A stretch of DNA of 64,000 bases from Polyangiaceae bacterium (GTDB lineage Bacteria; Myxococcota_A; Polyangia; Polyangiales; Polyangiaceae). The position numbers were made by a program, and so were the translations under genes. The DNA lies in NCBI GenBank assembly GCA_025936045.1, contig JAICUB010000030.1, positions 17,201 to 81,200 of the forward strand. The letters run 5' to 3'. Positions 19,738-28,363 of this stretch are shown piece after piece (the first letter of the stretch is position 1; the number at the start of each line of letters is the position of its first letter). The notes under the pieces are model-generated. The model ran no database searches. It was not told the DNA's origin and saw only the letters and a list, made by a program, of their open reading frames with translations.

Positions 19738-20607
19738 ATGCAGCTCAGGGCCCTCGCCGTCGCACCGTTTCTCGCCGCGCTCGGCGGGTGTGCGACCGTG
19801 GCTCCCCTGCCGCCGCCGACCCCCGACGTGCCGTTCGCCGCTTGGGAAGGTGGCCCCGCCGCCGAGAATGCGCCGAAGCGCGGCGACTCGCGCCATGCGC
19901 CGCCGCCCGCGCTCGCAAAAACGGCGGAGCGCCGCACGAGTGACGCGCCGGCCGGCGCCGGCCGCGCGCCGCGCGCCACGACCTCGCCGAGCCCGATCCC
20001 AGGAGGCGCGACGTGCCTGCGCGAGCTCGAGCGCCTCGACGTACCCTTTCGCTCGAGCGAACCCGTGCTCGGCATCGCGACGCCCGTCGTGCTCGCGGGC
20101 AACCTCGACGGGATTCGCTTCTACGCCGCGGATCGCCGGCCCTTCTTGGCGGATTGCCGGCTCGTGCTCGCGCTGCGCAAGGTCACCCCCGATCTGCGCG
20201 CCCTCGGCGTGAGCGCGATCCGCTTCTCGGGCGCCTACGTGTATAAGCTCACGCACCCGGGCCGCATGAGCATGCATGCGTTCGGTCTCGCCGCGGATCT
20301 GCACGCGTTCGAGATTCACGGCACGCTGCTCGAGGTCAAGCGCGACTTCGAGCACGGACTCGGCTGTCGCGACGCCATGCCGGCGTTGAACCAGGTTGCC
20401 TGCCGGATCCGCGCGCACGGCGTGTTCAAGGAGCAGCTCGGCCCTGACGACAACGCCGCGCATTTCGACCATTTTCACGTAGGGCTGAAGCCGCTGCCGG
20501 GCGAGCTCGCCGACGATTGGCCGCTGCCGGCAGCGGCCAAGCACGTGAAGCGAGCGACGCGCGTCAACGCGCCAAGGCGTAATGTGTCCGCACGATCCGG
20601 GCGGTGA
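19738..20607 (+). CDS. Extensin-like lipoprotein, M15-type peptidase fold
   Basis: A 289-residue probable outer-membrane or periplasmic lipoprotein. MQLRALAVAPFLAALGGC is a signal peptide with lipidated Cys18; a Pro/Ala-rich linker runs to about residue 95. The C-terminal domain (about 96-280, CLRELERLDVPFR to HVGLKPLPGEL) matches the extensin-like family: MSMHAFGLAADLHAF gives the H-x(6)-D zinc motif and HFDHFHVGL the second His cluster of D-Ala-D-Ala carboxypeptidase-like enzymes. The family is thought to act on peptidoglycan. Its 3' end overlaps the converging mutH-like gene by 44 bp. Confidence 0.85.
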   Translation: MQLRALAVAPFLAALGGCATVAPLPPPTPDVPFAAWEGGPAAENAPKRGDSRHAPPPALAKTAERRTSDAPAGAGRAPRATTSPSPIPGGATCLRELERLDVPFRSSEPVLGIATPVVLAGNLDGIRFYAADRRPFLADCRLVLALRKVTPDLRALGVSAIRFSGAYVYKLTHPGRMSMHAFGLAADLHAFEIHGTLLEVKRDFEHGLGCRDAMPALNQVACRIRAHGVFKEQLGPDDNAAHFDHFHVGLKPLPGELADDWPLPAAAKHVKRATRVNAPRRNVSARSGR

Positions 20608-21259
20608 ACACGGCGCGCAGGTAGAAGCCGCGCGGTAGAGCGGCGAACGCCACTCCGTCGCCATCGAAGGCGCGGCGGCGCGCGTGAGAGTCGGCCGCCT
20701 TCGGTCGCACCTGCAAGTAACGCCCGAGGTGCCCGGTGATGCTCTCGACGTCGCCGCGCCCGATGCGTCCCGCGAGCTCGTCCCAATCGAACTTCAAGTC
20801 GCGCTCCTCCTCGACGTTCGGGCTCCACACGAGCGGGGCCCCGAGGCGGCGCTCGCCGACGGGTCGCTCGCGCTCACCCTCGACGGGGACGAACAAGACG
20901 CGCGCGAGCTTCGCGCGGACCGGTGAGTTTTCCCACTCGAGGTCGCCCACGTCGGGCAGCGAAATCGTGCAAACGAACGTCGATTCGACGGGCCGGCCGC
21001 TCGCGTCGACGGGCAGCGTCTTGAGCTCGATACCGAGATGCGCAAAATCCGGCCCCGCGCGCGAGCCCGCCGTCGCGCCGAGCCCGAGCTCGACGAGCTG
21101 ACCGACGAAGCCCTTGGCGCGGCGTAAATCGGGCGGGACTGGGCGCCCGAGCCGGGCCGCGAGCTCTCCGAGACGCAGGCCCGCGAGGGTTCGCGCCCTC
21201 GCTACGAGCTCGACCTCGCTCGCCGGCGCGGACGGAGCGAAGGGAGAGACGGACGCCAT
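20564..21259 (-). CDS. mutH: MutH-like DNA mismatch-repair endonuclease
   Basis: A 231-residue homologue of MutH, the nicking enzyme of methyl-directed mismatch repair. The whole family layout is present: GLRLGELAARLG, RRAKGFVGQLVELGLGA, the catalytic D71-x6-E78-x-K80 (DFAHLGIELKT), RPVESTFVCTISLP, LFVPVEGERERPVGERRLGAPLVWSPNVEEE, GRYLQVRPKAADS and LPRGFYLRAVFTA. Spacing of the D-E-K triad agrees with the E. coli protein. MutH is otherwise mainly gammaproteobacterial and paired with Dam methylase, so its presence here is unusual. No mutS, mutL or dam is nearby. The ATG start gives a short Pro/Ala N-terminus. Confidence 0.93.
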   Translation of the reverse strand: MASVSPFAPSAPASEVELVARARTLAGLRLGELAARLGRPVPPDLRRAKGFVGQLVELGLGATAGSRAGPDFAHLGIELKTLPVDASGRPVESTFVCTISLPDVGDLEWENSPVRAKLARVLFVPVEGERERPVGERRLGAPLVWSPNVEEERDLKFDWDELAGRIGRGDVESITGHLGRYLQVRPKAADSHARRRAFDGDGVAFAALPRGFYLRAVFTARIVRTHYALAR

Positions 21260-21302
21260 CCAGCCCGACGGTGTGCCCGGCCGGCCCCGAGCGCAAGGTC
21301 GC

Positions 21303-21770
21303 TCAGCGGCCGAAGCGTGCAGCCACGCGGGCGCGCTCGGGCGCGTTCGGCTCGATACGGTAGCGCGCGAGCGGCGCGCGGCGCACGAGGCGCTGCTCGA
21401 ACTCGCCGAGATCCTGGCAGAGCTCGACGTTGCCGCCGAGGGCGGAGGCGAACGCGCGCGCCGCAGGGCTCACTTCGTCCGGCCAGATCAAGAAGGTGAA
21501 GGCTTGGAACCGGCGCCGGTTCGCGAGCACGACGCGCACGAAGGCGCTACGCGCGAGGAGGTCGTAGCGTGTCATGCGCGACGAGTCGGCGAAGTAGTGC
21601 ACGCCGGACACGCCCGCGACGAGCTTCTCGACCTGTGCGGCGAAGCGAGCGCCGAGCTCCGCCGAAAGACCGCCCTCGATGCGCGCGTACACGACCGAGT
21701 CCCCGGCCCAACCGACGAAGGCCGAGCCTTCGTGGTCACGCATGCGTTCGAATGTGATTGGCTTCATCAT
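21303..21770 (-). CDS. Hypothetical STAS-like protein
   Basis: A 155-residue soluble protein starting MMKPITFERMRDHEG. The alternation VVYARIEGGLSAELGARFAAQVEKLVAGVSGVHYFADSSRMTRYDLLARSAFVRVVLANRR suggests an alpha/beta STAS/SpoIIAA-like fold (strand, helix, strand with an Asp-Ser-Ser, helix). Many myxobacteria carry proteins of this kind without known function. No enzyme motif. It diverges from the DUF3025 gene across 93 bp and follows mutH on the same strand order, with a 43-bp gap. Assignment is by pattern only. Confidence 0.6.
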   Translation of the reverse strand: MMKPITFERMRDHEGSAFVGWAGDSVVYARIEGGLSAELGARFAAQVEKLVAGVSGVHYFADSSRMTRYDLLARSAFVRVVLANRRRFQAFTFLIWPDEVSPAARAFASALGGNVELCQDLGEFEQRLVRRAPLARYRIEPNAPERARVAARFGR

Positions 21771-21863
21771 GCGCTCACCGACGGAACCCCGTCCGAGGAG
21801 GACGCCGACCGCGTAGGGAACGGCACGCGCCCCGACGAAGTTTAGGTGCGATAAGGTGGCCGC

Positions 21864-22505
21864 ATGACCGCGCCCGACGCCTTCGACGGCAGGTTCTTCG
21901 AGGCGGACCCGCGCTTTTGGCCCATCGCCGGCGCAGCGCGTCGTTTCGCGGATCACGCGGATTTTCCGAGCGCTCACGAGCTCGCGGCGCCGGGCGTCAG
22001 GTTCGTCGCGGCGAGCAAGCCGCGGCGCACGCGCCGCCGCGCCGAGCCGGCCGGCAATGGTTACGACGCGCGCGTCGTGCGCGGCGAAGTGCCGACGCGC
22101 CCCCGCTGCTGGCATGATTTCCTGAATGCCCTCGTGTGGGCGACGTTCCCTGCGAGCAAGCGCCGGCTGCACGCGCTGCAAGCCGCCGCGCTCGAACGCG
22201 CGCACAGGGGCGGCTCCGGCACGCTGCCGAACGCGCGCACCCGCGCGCAAGACGCGCTCGCCTTGCTGGACGAAGGGGGCGTTTTGGAGCTCAGCGCCCG
22301 CGGCGAGAGCCTCGTGCTAGGCTTCGGCCACGCGCTTTACGAAGGGATCGTGCGCGGGGGACCGGCCGCGACGGCGGGCTGTCTCACGTTCGCGCTCCCA
22401 CACCTACCCGAGCTTGGCGCGGCCACGGAAATTGCCGACCGACTCCTCGCGGAACGGCTGGCCCTGCAGCTCCTGCCGGAAGCGCTCTCGCGCCGGTCGT
22501 TCTGA
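21864..22505 (+). CDS. DUF3025-family protein
   Basis: A 213-residue cytoplasmic protein of unknown function. The family signature is clear: RCWHDFLNALVWATFPASKRRLHALQ in the centre, then the second block NARTRAQDALALLDEGGVLEL and LVLGFGHALYEGIV. Members occur mainly in proteobacteria, have about this length and have no assigned reaction. The ATG is well placed. The histidine-kinase gene follows 50 bp downstream. Confidence 0.82.
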   Translation: MTAPDAFDGRFFEADPRFWPIAGAARRFADHADFPSAHELAAPGVRFVAASKPRRTRRRAEPAGNGYDARVVRGEVPTRPRCWHDFLNALVWATFPASKRRLHALQAAALERAHRGGSGTLPNARTRAQDALALLDEGGVLELSARGESLVLGFGHALYEGIVRGGPAATAGCLTFALPHLPELGAATEIADRLLAERLALQLLPEALSRRSF

Positions 22506-22555
22506 ACCACCTTTTTCGGCTTAATAGCCGGCAAAATGAGCCGTCCTGACGGATC

Positions 22556-24016
22556 GTGGTTCCGTCGAGCACCGATCCTTACGTCGAGGTGAATCGGCGC
22601 TTGAGCACCCTGAACGGTGCGGGTGCCACGATCATCACGGCGCTCACCGCGGCCTGCATCTGGGGTCGATGGCGGGCGCTCGCCGTCGTCGCGGGAGTCC
22701 AGCTCGTCGTCATTCCCTTCAACGTGTGGGTCAACCTCGTCTACCTCGCGAGGCGCGGACGAGCAGCCGAAGCGCCGCGCCTGATCGTCAACATCGGTAC
22801 GGCGCTGCTCATGAACCACGTGGCGGCCTGGCCGGCGCCGTCGTGGCTGTGGCTGCCGTTCGTCGCGCTCGCTTTCGACCAATTCGACCGGCGCGTCGCG
22901 AACATCACGTTGCTCGGCTTCTGTTTGGCGTTCGACGTGACGGCGCTGCTCGACCACGTCCCCGTCATCTTCCCGCTCTGCTCCACGGCGCTCGCGCTGT
23001 TCGCCTCGGAGGTGTCGCGCCTGCGCTTCGCCGTGATTCGCGAGATGCTGCTCGCGAGCGAGCGCCAGCGCAGCGAGCTCGAAGACGCGCACGCTTTGCT
23101 GCACGCGGCGCACGAGGCGCTCAAGCACGAGGCGCTCGCGCGGCAAGACGCCGAACGCGAGCTCCAGCACGCGCACAAGCTCGAGGCGGTAGGCAGGCTC
23201 GCGGCCGGCATCGCGCACGAGATCAACTCGCCGGTCCAGTTCGTCGGAGACAGCATCGCATTCTTGCGCGACTCGACGGAGGACATGCTGGAGGTCCTCG
23301 AGAAGCACCAGGTGCTGCGGCGCGCGGTGCTCGCGAGCGAGGGGCCACAGGAGCTCTCGGCGCTCGCGACGGCGGCCGACCGGGCGGAAGCGAACGCCGA
23401 CCTCGCCTACGTCGCGGAACACGCGCCGAAAGCGCTCGAGCGGGCCCTCGACGGCCTCGGCCGCGTGGCAAGGATCGTGCGCTCGATGAAGGAGTTCGCG
23501 CACCCCGATCACACGGAGATGACGCCCGCCGACATCAACCGTGCGATTGAAACCACCCTCACGATCGCGCGCAACGAATACAAGTACGTCGCGGACGTAG
23601 AGACGGACCTCAGCGAGCTCCCGCCCGTTCGCTGTCACCTCGGCGACGTGAATCAGGCGATCCTGAACGTGATCGTCAACGCGGGCCACGCGATCGCCGA
23701 AGTAGTCCAGGGCACCGAGCGCCGCGGGCGCATCAGCATCGCGACGCGACGCGAGGGCGACGCCGTGGTGATAGCGATCGCGGACACGGGCTCCGGCATC
23801 CCTCCCGAGATCCGCCCGCGGATCTTCGAGCCGTTCTTCACTACCAAGGAAGTGGGCAGAGGCACGGGCCAGGGGCTCGCCATCGCCCGCTCGATCGTGG
23901 TCGCCAAGCACGGCGGCTCGCTCACGTTCGAGACGGAAGTCGGCAAGGGCACCACGTTCTACCTGCGGCTGCCGATCGACGGGCTTCCCGCCTCGGAAAC
24001 CGACGCAGCGGCATGA
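22556..24016 (+). CDS. Membrane sensor histidine kinase
   Basis: A 486-residue kinase starting at GTG. Four to five hydrophobic helices lie within residues 22-150 (about 22-38, 41-64, 76-92, 97-107 and 117-150), then a coiled coil (about 160-210, RQRSELEDAHALLHAAHEAL). The phospho-accepting His is H221 in AGIAHEINSPVQFV. The catalytic domain has the N-box NVIVNAGHAI, G1 DTGSGIP, FEPFFTTKEVGRGTGQGLAIA and the closing GKGTTFYLRLP. The H-box type (HEINSP) belongs to NtrB-like kinases that often feed receiver proteins. No response regulator is adjacent, so the partner is unknown. Confidence 0.92.
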   Translation: MVPSSTDPYVEVNRRLSTLNGAGATIITALTAACIWGRWRALAVVAGVQLVVIPFNVWVNLVYLARRGRAAEAPRLIVNIGTALLMNHVAAWPAPSWLWLPFVALAFDQFDRRVANITLLGFCLAFDVTALLDHVPVIFPLCSTALALFASEVSRLRFAVIREMLLASERQRSELEDAHALLHAAHEALKHEALARQDAERELQHAHKLEAVGRLAAGIAHEINSPVQFVGDSIAFLRDSTEDMLEVLEKHQVLRRAVLASEGPQELSALATAADRAEANADLAYVAEHAPKALERALDGLGRVARIVRSMKEFAHPDHTEMTPADINRAIETTLTIARNEYKYVADVETDLSELPPVRCHLGDVNQAILNVIVNAGHAIAEVVQGTERRGRISIATRREGDAVVIAIADTGSGIPPEIRPRIFEPFFTTKEVGRGTGQGLAIARSIVVAKHGGSLTFETEVGKGTTFYLRLPIDGLPASETDAAA

Positions 24017-24029
24017 ACGCGGCCGTCGC

Positions 24030-24941
24030 TCAATGCCCGAGCGGGCTCGTGATCGTCGTCGAGCGATGCTTGTCGGGCGGCGCCGGGCGTGACGCGCCGG
24101 CGCCGCCCTGATTGCCGCTGCCGACGCAGACGCCGTCGCGCGCCGTGCAGAGCTTGACCTGCGCGCAGACGGACGACGCCGCACAGTCGCCGCTACTGCC
24201 GGCGATACAGGCGCCGTCTTTCGCCGTGCAGGTGCCCTCGAGCTTGCAGCGCGCGGCCTTGTGGCAATCGTCGTTCGTGAGCGCGCTGCAGGCGCCGTTC
24301 TTCACGCCGCATTTTCCGTCCCGCGCGCACGCGCTCGACTTCTTGCAGTCGTCGGCGGTAGCGACACAGCCGCCGTCCTTCGCGCCGCACTGCGCGGCGT
24401 CCTTGCACGCGCGCGACCGCGCACAGTCCTCGTTCCCCGCCGCGATACAACGACCGCCCTCGGCCTTGCACAGGCCGAACCTCGCGCACGGGCTCTCCTT
24501 CTCGGGCGTTTCGTCGTTGGTGCCGGCGCAGTGTCGCCGCGAGAGCGCCACGCACTTTCCGTCCTTTTGCACGCAACGACCTTCGCTCTCGCAGCTGCTC
24601 GCGCACTCGGGCTCCGTCATCGTCTCGAGGTTCACGCAGCTGCCCATGTAGGCGCTGCAGGCGCCGCCCTTCTTGCAATCGTCCGCCGCTCGGCAGCCGG
24701 CGTCGCTCGCGGCCGTGCAGGCGCCGCCCTTCGCGCTGCACTTGCCGTGGAGCTTGCAGGCTTCGGAGCCGGCGCAATCGGCGTCGGCTTGCACGCGACA
24801 CATCGCGTTCGCGTCCGACGTGCAGCGACCGTCCCGCGCGCACTCGGGCGATTTTTTGCACGCGTCCGTCGAGTCACAACCGAGCGCAGCAGCGAGCGAG
24901 AGCAGCGCCGCGAAGGCGAGCAGAAGCGTGCGGGAAAACAT
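24030..24941 (-). CDS. Cys-rich repeat lipoprotein
   Basis: A 303-residue lipoprotein: MFSRTLLLAFAALLSLAAALGC is a signal peptide with lipidated Cys22. The rest is about ten repeats of 22-26 residues with four Cys each, of the form C-x3-S-x-x-C-x3-G-x-C-x-x-x-x-G-x-C. The repeats differ in their interior, so this is an old family. Likely extracellular and disulphide-bonded; function unknown. It converges with the histidine kinase (13-bp gap) and diverges from the L,D-transpeptidase across 140 bp. The final 30 residues are Gly/Pro-rich. Confidence 0.85.
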   Translation of the reverse strand: MFSRTLLLAFAALLSLAAALGCDSTDACKKSPECARDGRCTSDANAMCRVQADADCAGSEACKLHGKCSAKGGACTAASDAGCRAADDCKKGGACSAYMGSCVNLETMTEPECASSCESEGRCVQKDGKCVALSRRHCAGTNDETPEKESPCARFGLCKAEGGRCIAAGNEDCARSRACKDAAQCGAKDGGCVATADDCKKSSACARDGKCGVKNGACSALTNDDCHKAARCKLEGTCTAKDGACIAGSSGDCAASSVCAQVKLCTARDGVCVGSGNQGGAGASRPAPPDKHRSTTITSPLGH

Positions 24942-25081
24942 GGAGAGCGACGATAGTCGAATGCGCCTTTCCGCTTCATTAATTGCGAAAGACAAGCGAC
25001 TACGGCGCTCACGGCGGGGACGCACCCTCCGGTGAAGGCAAGAATTTGGGTGGGACAAACCGAGTCGGGTAACGTTTTACC

Positions 25082-26641
25082 GTGAAGCTCGAGCGATCGA
25101 CCGCCGTGCGCGCGCTCGTCGCGCTCGTCGCGCTCGTCGCGGGCTGCGCGAGCGAGCGCACCCCCACGGGAACCGAGAGCGCGTTCGTGCAGGTGCCGCA
25201 GCACGTCCAGGCGCGCCCGCCCGAGCGTGGAACGGTGACGAAAACGGTGGTCGCCCCTCAATCCCACTCCTCGCCCCGACCGCGCATTTTTGCAAAGGCG
25301 CGCTTCGTCTGGATCCAGCCGAAGCCCGACGCGGACGGCGACTGGCTCGGCTATCTGTGGACCGGCGGCTCGGTCGCGCTCAAAAGCGACGAGCCGCACT
25401 ACGGTCCGGGCTGCGACGGACCCTGGTACGAAGTCGAGCCGCGCGGCTTCGTTTGTGCCGACGGAAAGCGCGCGACGATCGACGGCGACGATCCCGAGCT
25501 TTTGGCGCTCAGCGCGTTCACGCCGAACATGGATTCGGCGTGGCCCTTCCGTTACGGCGAATCGCTCGGGCTCGTGCGCTACCGCGAGCTGCCGGCCCCC
25601 GAGGTCCAGGCGCGTAACGAAGCCGACCTCGCGGCCCACCTCGCCGATCTCGCGCGGGCGCGCGCCGGCGAGGACGTCGCGGCTCTGCGCGGCGTCGACG
25701 TGTCGCTGCCCGAGCTCGCGCCGCCGCCGTTGCCGCTGCTCGCGCGTACGGTGCACGAGGCGCGGAGCGCGCTCGGAGCGCACTCGACCGTCGCTTACAC
25801 GACCGAGGCACGCTGGGGCGACCGCGCCTTCTTGCTGAGCGCCGACTACGGCTGGATTCCGAAGGATCGCGTGAAGGGATTCGGCGAGCTTTCGTTCCAC
25901 GGCGTGCACCTCGGCGCGGAGGCGTCCCTGCCGCTCGCTTTCTTCCGCACGCACGATCGACCGCGCTACGCCCGGCTCGGGGATCGCGTAACTCGGGCGA
26001 CCGGCGTGTTCGCACGTTTGAGCTACGTCGAGCTCACGGGCAAGAGCGTCGAGCAGGACGGCGTGCGCTACCTCGAGACGCGCGAGCCGAACGTCTTCGT
26101 GGCGGAGAGCGACGCCGTCGTGCCGGAGCTCCCCGCGAGCACGCCGTGGGGCGAGCCCCTGACGCCCGCGCGGCCGAGCGTCCAGTGCGAGCCTTCGCAC
26201 GAGACGTCGACGTGGATCGACGTGAGTATCGACGGCGGCTGGCTGCTCGCGTTCGAAGGCACGCTGCCGCGCTACGCGACCTTGATTTCACCCGGTCGCG
26301 GCGGGACGCCCGTGCGCGGCCGCCCGCTCATCGAGACCGCGTCGACACCCCTCGGCAATTACTCGATCAATACGAAGATCGTGACGGCGACGATGGAGGC
26401 GCCCAATCGACTCGTGCACTCGGACGTGCCCTGGGTTCAGAACTTCGTCGGACCCTATGCGCTCCATGCGGCGTATTGGCACGACGATTGGGGGGATGCC
26501 GCGAGCAGCGGCTGCGTGAACCTTTCGCCGCTCGACGCCCGCTATCTCTTCGATTTCACCGAGCCGAGGCTGCCGCCCGGCTGGCACGCCGTCCGGCGGG
26601 AGCTGCGCGCGCCGATGACCCGCGTCGTGTTGCACCCCTAG
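25082..26641 (+). CDS. L,D-transpeptidase lipoprotein (YkuD)
   Basis: A 519-residue envelope protein. MKLERSTAVRALVALVALVAGC is a lipoprotein signal. Residues about 60-300 include SH3-like or substrate-binding parts (YGWIPKDRVKGF); the YkuD catalytic domain is at about 380-510. The motif H-x-A-x-W-H-x10-SSGCVNLSPLDARYLFDF gives the catalytic Cys with its upstream His (ALHAAYWHDDWGDAASSGC). It would form 3-3 peptidoglycan cross-links or attach proteins to peptidoglycan. GTG start directly at the signal peptide. About 200 bp separate it from the downstream kinase. Confidence 0.9.
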   Translation: MKLERSTAVRALVALVALVAGCASERTPTGTESAFVQVPQHVQARPPERGTVTKTVVAPQSHSSPRPRIFAKARFVWIQPKPDADGDWLGYLWTGGSVALKSDEPHYGPGCDGPWYEVEPRGFVCADGKRATIDGDDPELLALSAFTPNMDSAWPFRYGESLGLVRYRELPAPEVQARNEADLAAHLADLARARAGEDVAALRGVDVSLPELAPPPLPLLARTVHEARSALGAHSTVAYTTEARWGDRAFLLSADYGWIPKDRVKGFGELSFHGVHLGAEASLPLAFFRTHDRPRYARLGDRVTRATGVFARLSYVELTGKSVEQDGVRYLETREPNVFVAESDAVVPELPASTPWGEPLTPARPSVQCEPSHETSTWIDVSIDGGWLLAFEGTLPRYATLISPGRGGTPVRGRPLIETASTPLGNYSINTKIVTATMEAPNRLVHSDVPWVQNFVGPYALHAAYWHDDWGDAASSGCVNLSPLDARYLFDFTEPRLPPGWHAVRRELRAPMTRVVLHP

Positions 26642-26847
26642 ATCGGCCTGCACCGGGGCGAGAGCCGTGGCTCGGCCGAAGCGCCCGCGTCGATTCGGCC
26701 GCGGGCGGAACGGCGCGCGATCCCGGACGGACAGCGCCGGAATCGAGCAAAAAGGCGTCCGTGGGCGTTTGGAACGGGGATCGATATACTCCTTCGTCCG
26801 TACTTGGGCTGGGTGGTCGTGCAACCACTCCCGAGGATTGAGCGCCT

Positions 26848-28320
26848 TTGACCAATAGCATCCCGCTTTCGGAGCTCGGCCATCAGGTCGCCGGGGTCGT
26901 CCCCGGGCAGATCCTGCTCGGCAAATACCGAATCGAGCGCGTGCTCGGCATGGGTGGGATGGGCGTCGTGGTGGCGGCGACGCACGTGACGCTCGAGGAA
27001 CGCGTCGCCATCAAGTTCCTCTTGCCGCAGGCGCTTTCGAACGGCGAAGCAGTCACGCGTTTCTTGCGCGAGGCGCGTGCGGCGGTGCGCATCAAGAGCG
27101 AGCACGTCGCGCGCGTGACCGACGTTGGACAGCTCGAGAACGGCGCGCCCTACATGATCATGGAGTACCTCGACGGCGCCGATCTCGGTACCGTCGGGCA
27201 GCGCCGCGGCGCCCTCCCGATCGACGAAGCGGTCGAGTTCGTGCTGCAGGCGTGCGAGGCCATCGCCGAAGCGCATGCGCTCGGCATCGTGCATCGCGAT
27301 CTCAAGCCGGCGAATCTGTTCCTCGTGACGCGCGCCGACGGGACGCCGTCGGTGAAGGTGCTCGACTTCGGCATTTCGAAGGTGACGGGGATGAGCTCCT
27401 CGGGCGCCGACCTCGCGATGACGAAGACGACGACCGTGATGGGGTCGCCGCTCTACATGTCTCCGGAGCAAATGGCGTCCTCGCGCGACGTCGATGCGCG
27501 CACGGACATTTGGGCTCTCGGCGCGATTTTGTACGAGCTCTTGACGGGCACCGTGCCCTTTCAAGCCGATACCATCACGCAGCTCTGCGCCATGATTCTG
27601 CAGCAGCAGCCGCCGCCGCTGCGCAACGCTCGGCCCGACGCGCCCGCGGGCCTCGCCGACGTCATCCTGCACAGTCTCGAGAAGGATCGCACCCGGCGCT
27701 TCGCGACCGTGGCCGAGTTCGCGCATTCGCTCGCTCCGTTCGCGCCGCGGCGCGCGCGCCTGTCGATTGAACGCGTCGCGCGCGTGATCGAAGGCGCGGG
27801 CCTCGGCGGCACGCAGCCGAACCTCGACGACATGATGCCGCCGAGCTCGCGCGTCGGCTCGGGGACGGGAGCCGCGTGGGGAGCATCCGGCATCGAAAAA
27901 CGCGGGAGCGGGCGTGCCATCGGCATTGCCGCGGTGCTCGTGCTGCTCGCGGGCGGAGCGACGGCGGGCGTGTTTTTTCTGAAGGGCCACGGCGCCGAGT
28001 CCCCGCTGGCGGTGACGCCGCCGCCTGCCGAGCCGAAGCCCGCCGCCGCGAAGCCGACGCCGGCCCCGGCTGAAACCGCGGCGCCGGCCGCCGCGACGGC
28101 GGAGTCCGTTGCGAGCGCGAGCGCGCATGCTCCGCCGGCGACCCCCAAGGTCGAGCCGGCGGCCGCGCCCAGAGTGGTCGTCGCTCCGAAACCCCAGCCC
28201 GCGAAGCTCGCGGCGAAGAGCGTCGCGCCGGCCCACACGGGAGCGAGCGCACCCGCGCCCGCCCCTCTGCCCGCGCCGAAACCCGTGAAGAAGGTCAATC
28301 TCTACGACGACCGCAAATAG
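26848..28320 (+). CDS. Hanks-type Ser/Thr protein kinase with one membrane helix
   Basis: A 490-residue kinase starting at TTG. The catalytic domain (about 25-300) has the glycine loop LGMGGMGVV, ATP Lys56 (VAIKFL), the HRDLKPANL loop (His149-Asp151), DFG 173-175 and the APE-like SPEQ. After a basic juxtamembrane region comes a single transmembrane helix (about 357-378) and a Pro/Ala-rich C-terminal tail of about 110 residues predicted outside the membrane. This layout is very common in myxobacteria. The TPR protein gene begins 43 bp downstream, so the two are probably co-expressed. Confidence 0.93.
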   Translation: MTNSIPLSELGHQVAGVVPGQILLGKYRIERVLGMGGMGVVVAATHVTLEERVAIKFLLPQALSNGEAVTRFLREARAAVRIKSEHVARVTDVGQLENGAPYMIMEYLDGADLGTVGQRRGALPIDEAVEFVLQACEAIAEAHALGIVHRDLKPANLFLVTRADGTPSVKVLDFGISKVTGMSSSGADLAMTKTTTVMGSPLYMSPEQMASSRDVDARTDIWALGAILYELLTGTVPFQADTITQLCAMILQQQPPPLRNARPDAPAGLADVILHSLEKDRTRRFATVAEFAHSLAPFAPRRARLSIERVARVIEGAGLGGTQPNLDDMMPPSSRVGSGTGAAWGASGIEKRGSGRAIGIAAVLVLLAGGATAGVFFLKGHGAESPLAVTPPPAEPKPAAAKPTPAPAETAAPAAATAESVASASAHAPPATPKVEPAAAPRVVVAPKPQPAKLAAKSVAPAHTGASAPAPAPLPAPKPVKKVNLYDDRK

Positions 28321-28363
28321 CGGCGTGGCTCGGTTATAAGGGAGCTTCGGAAGGAGCTACTCG

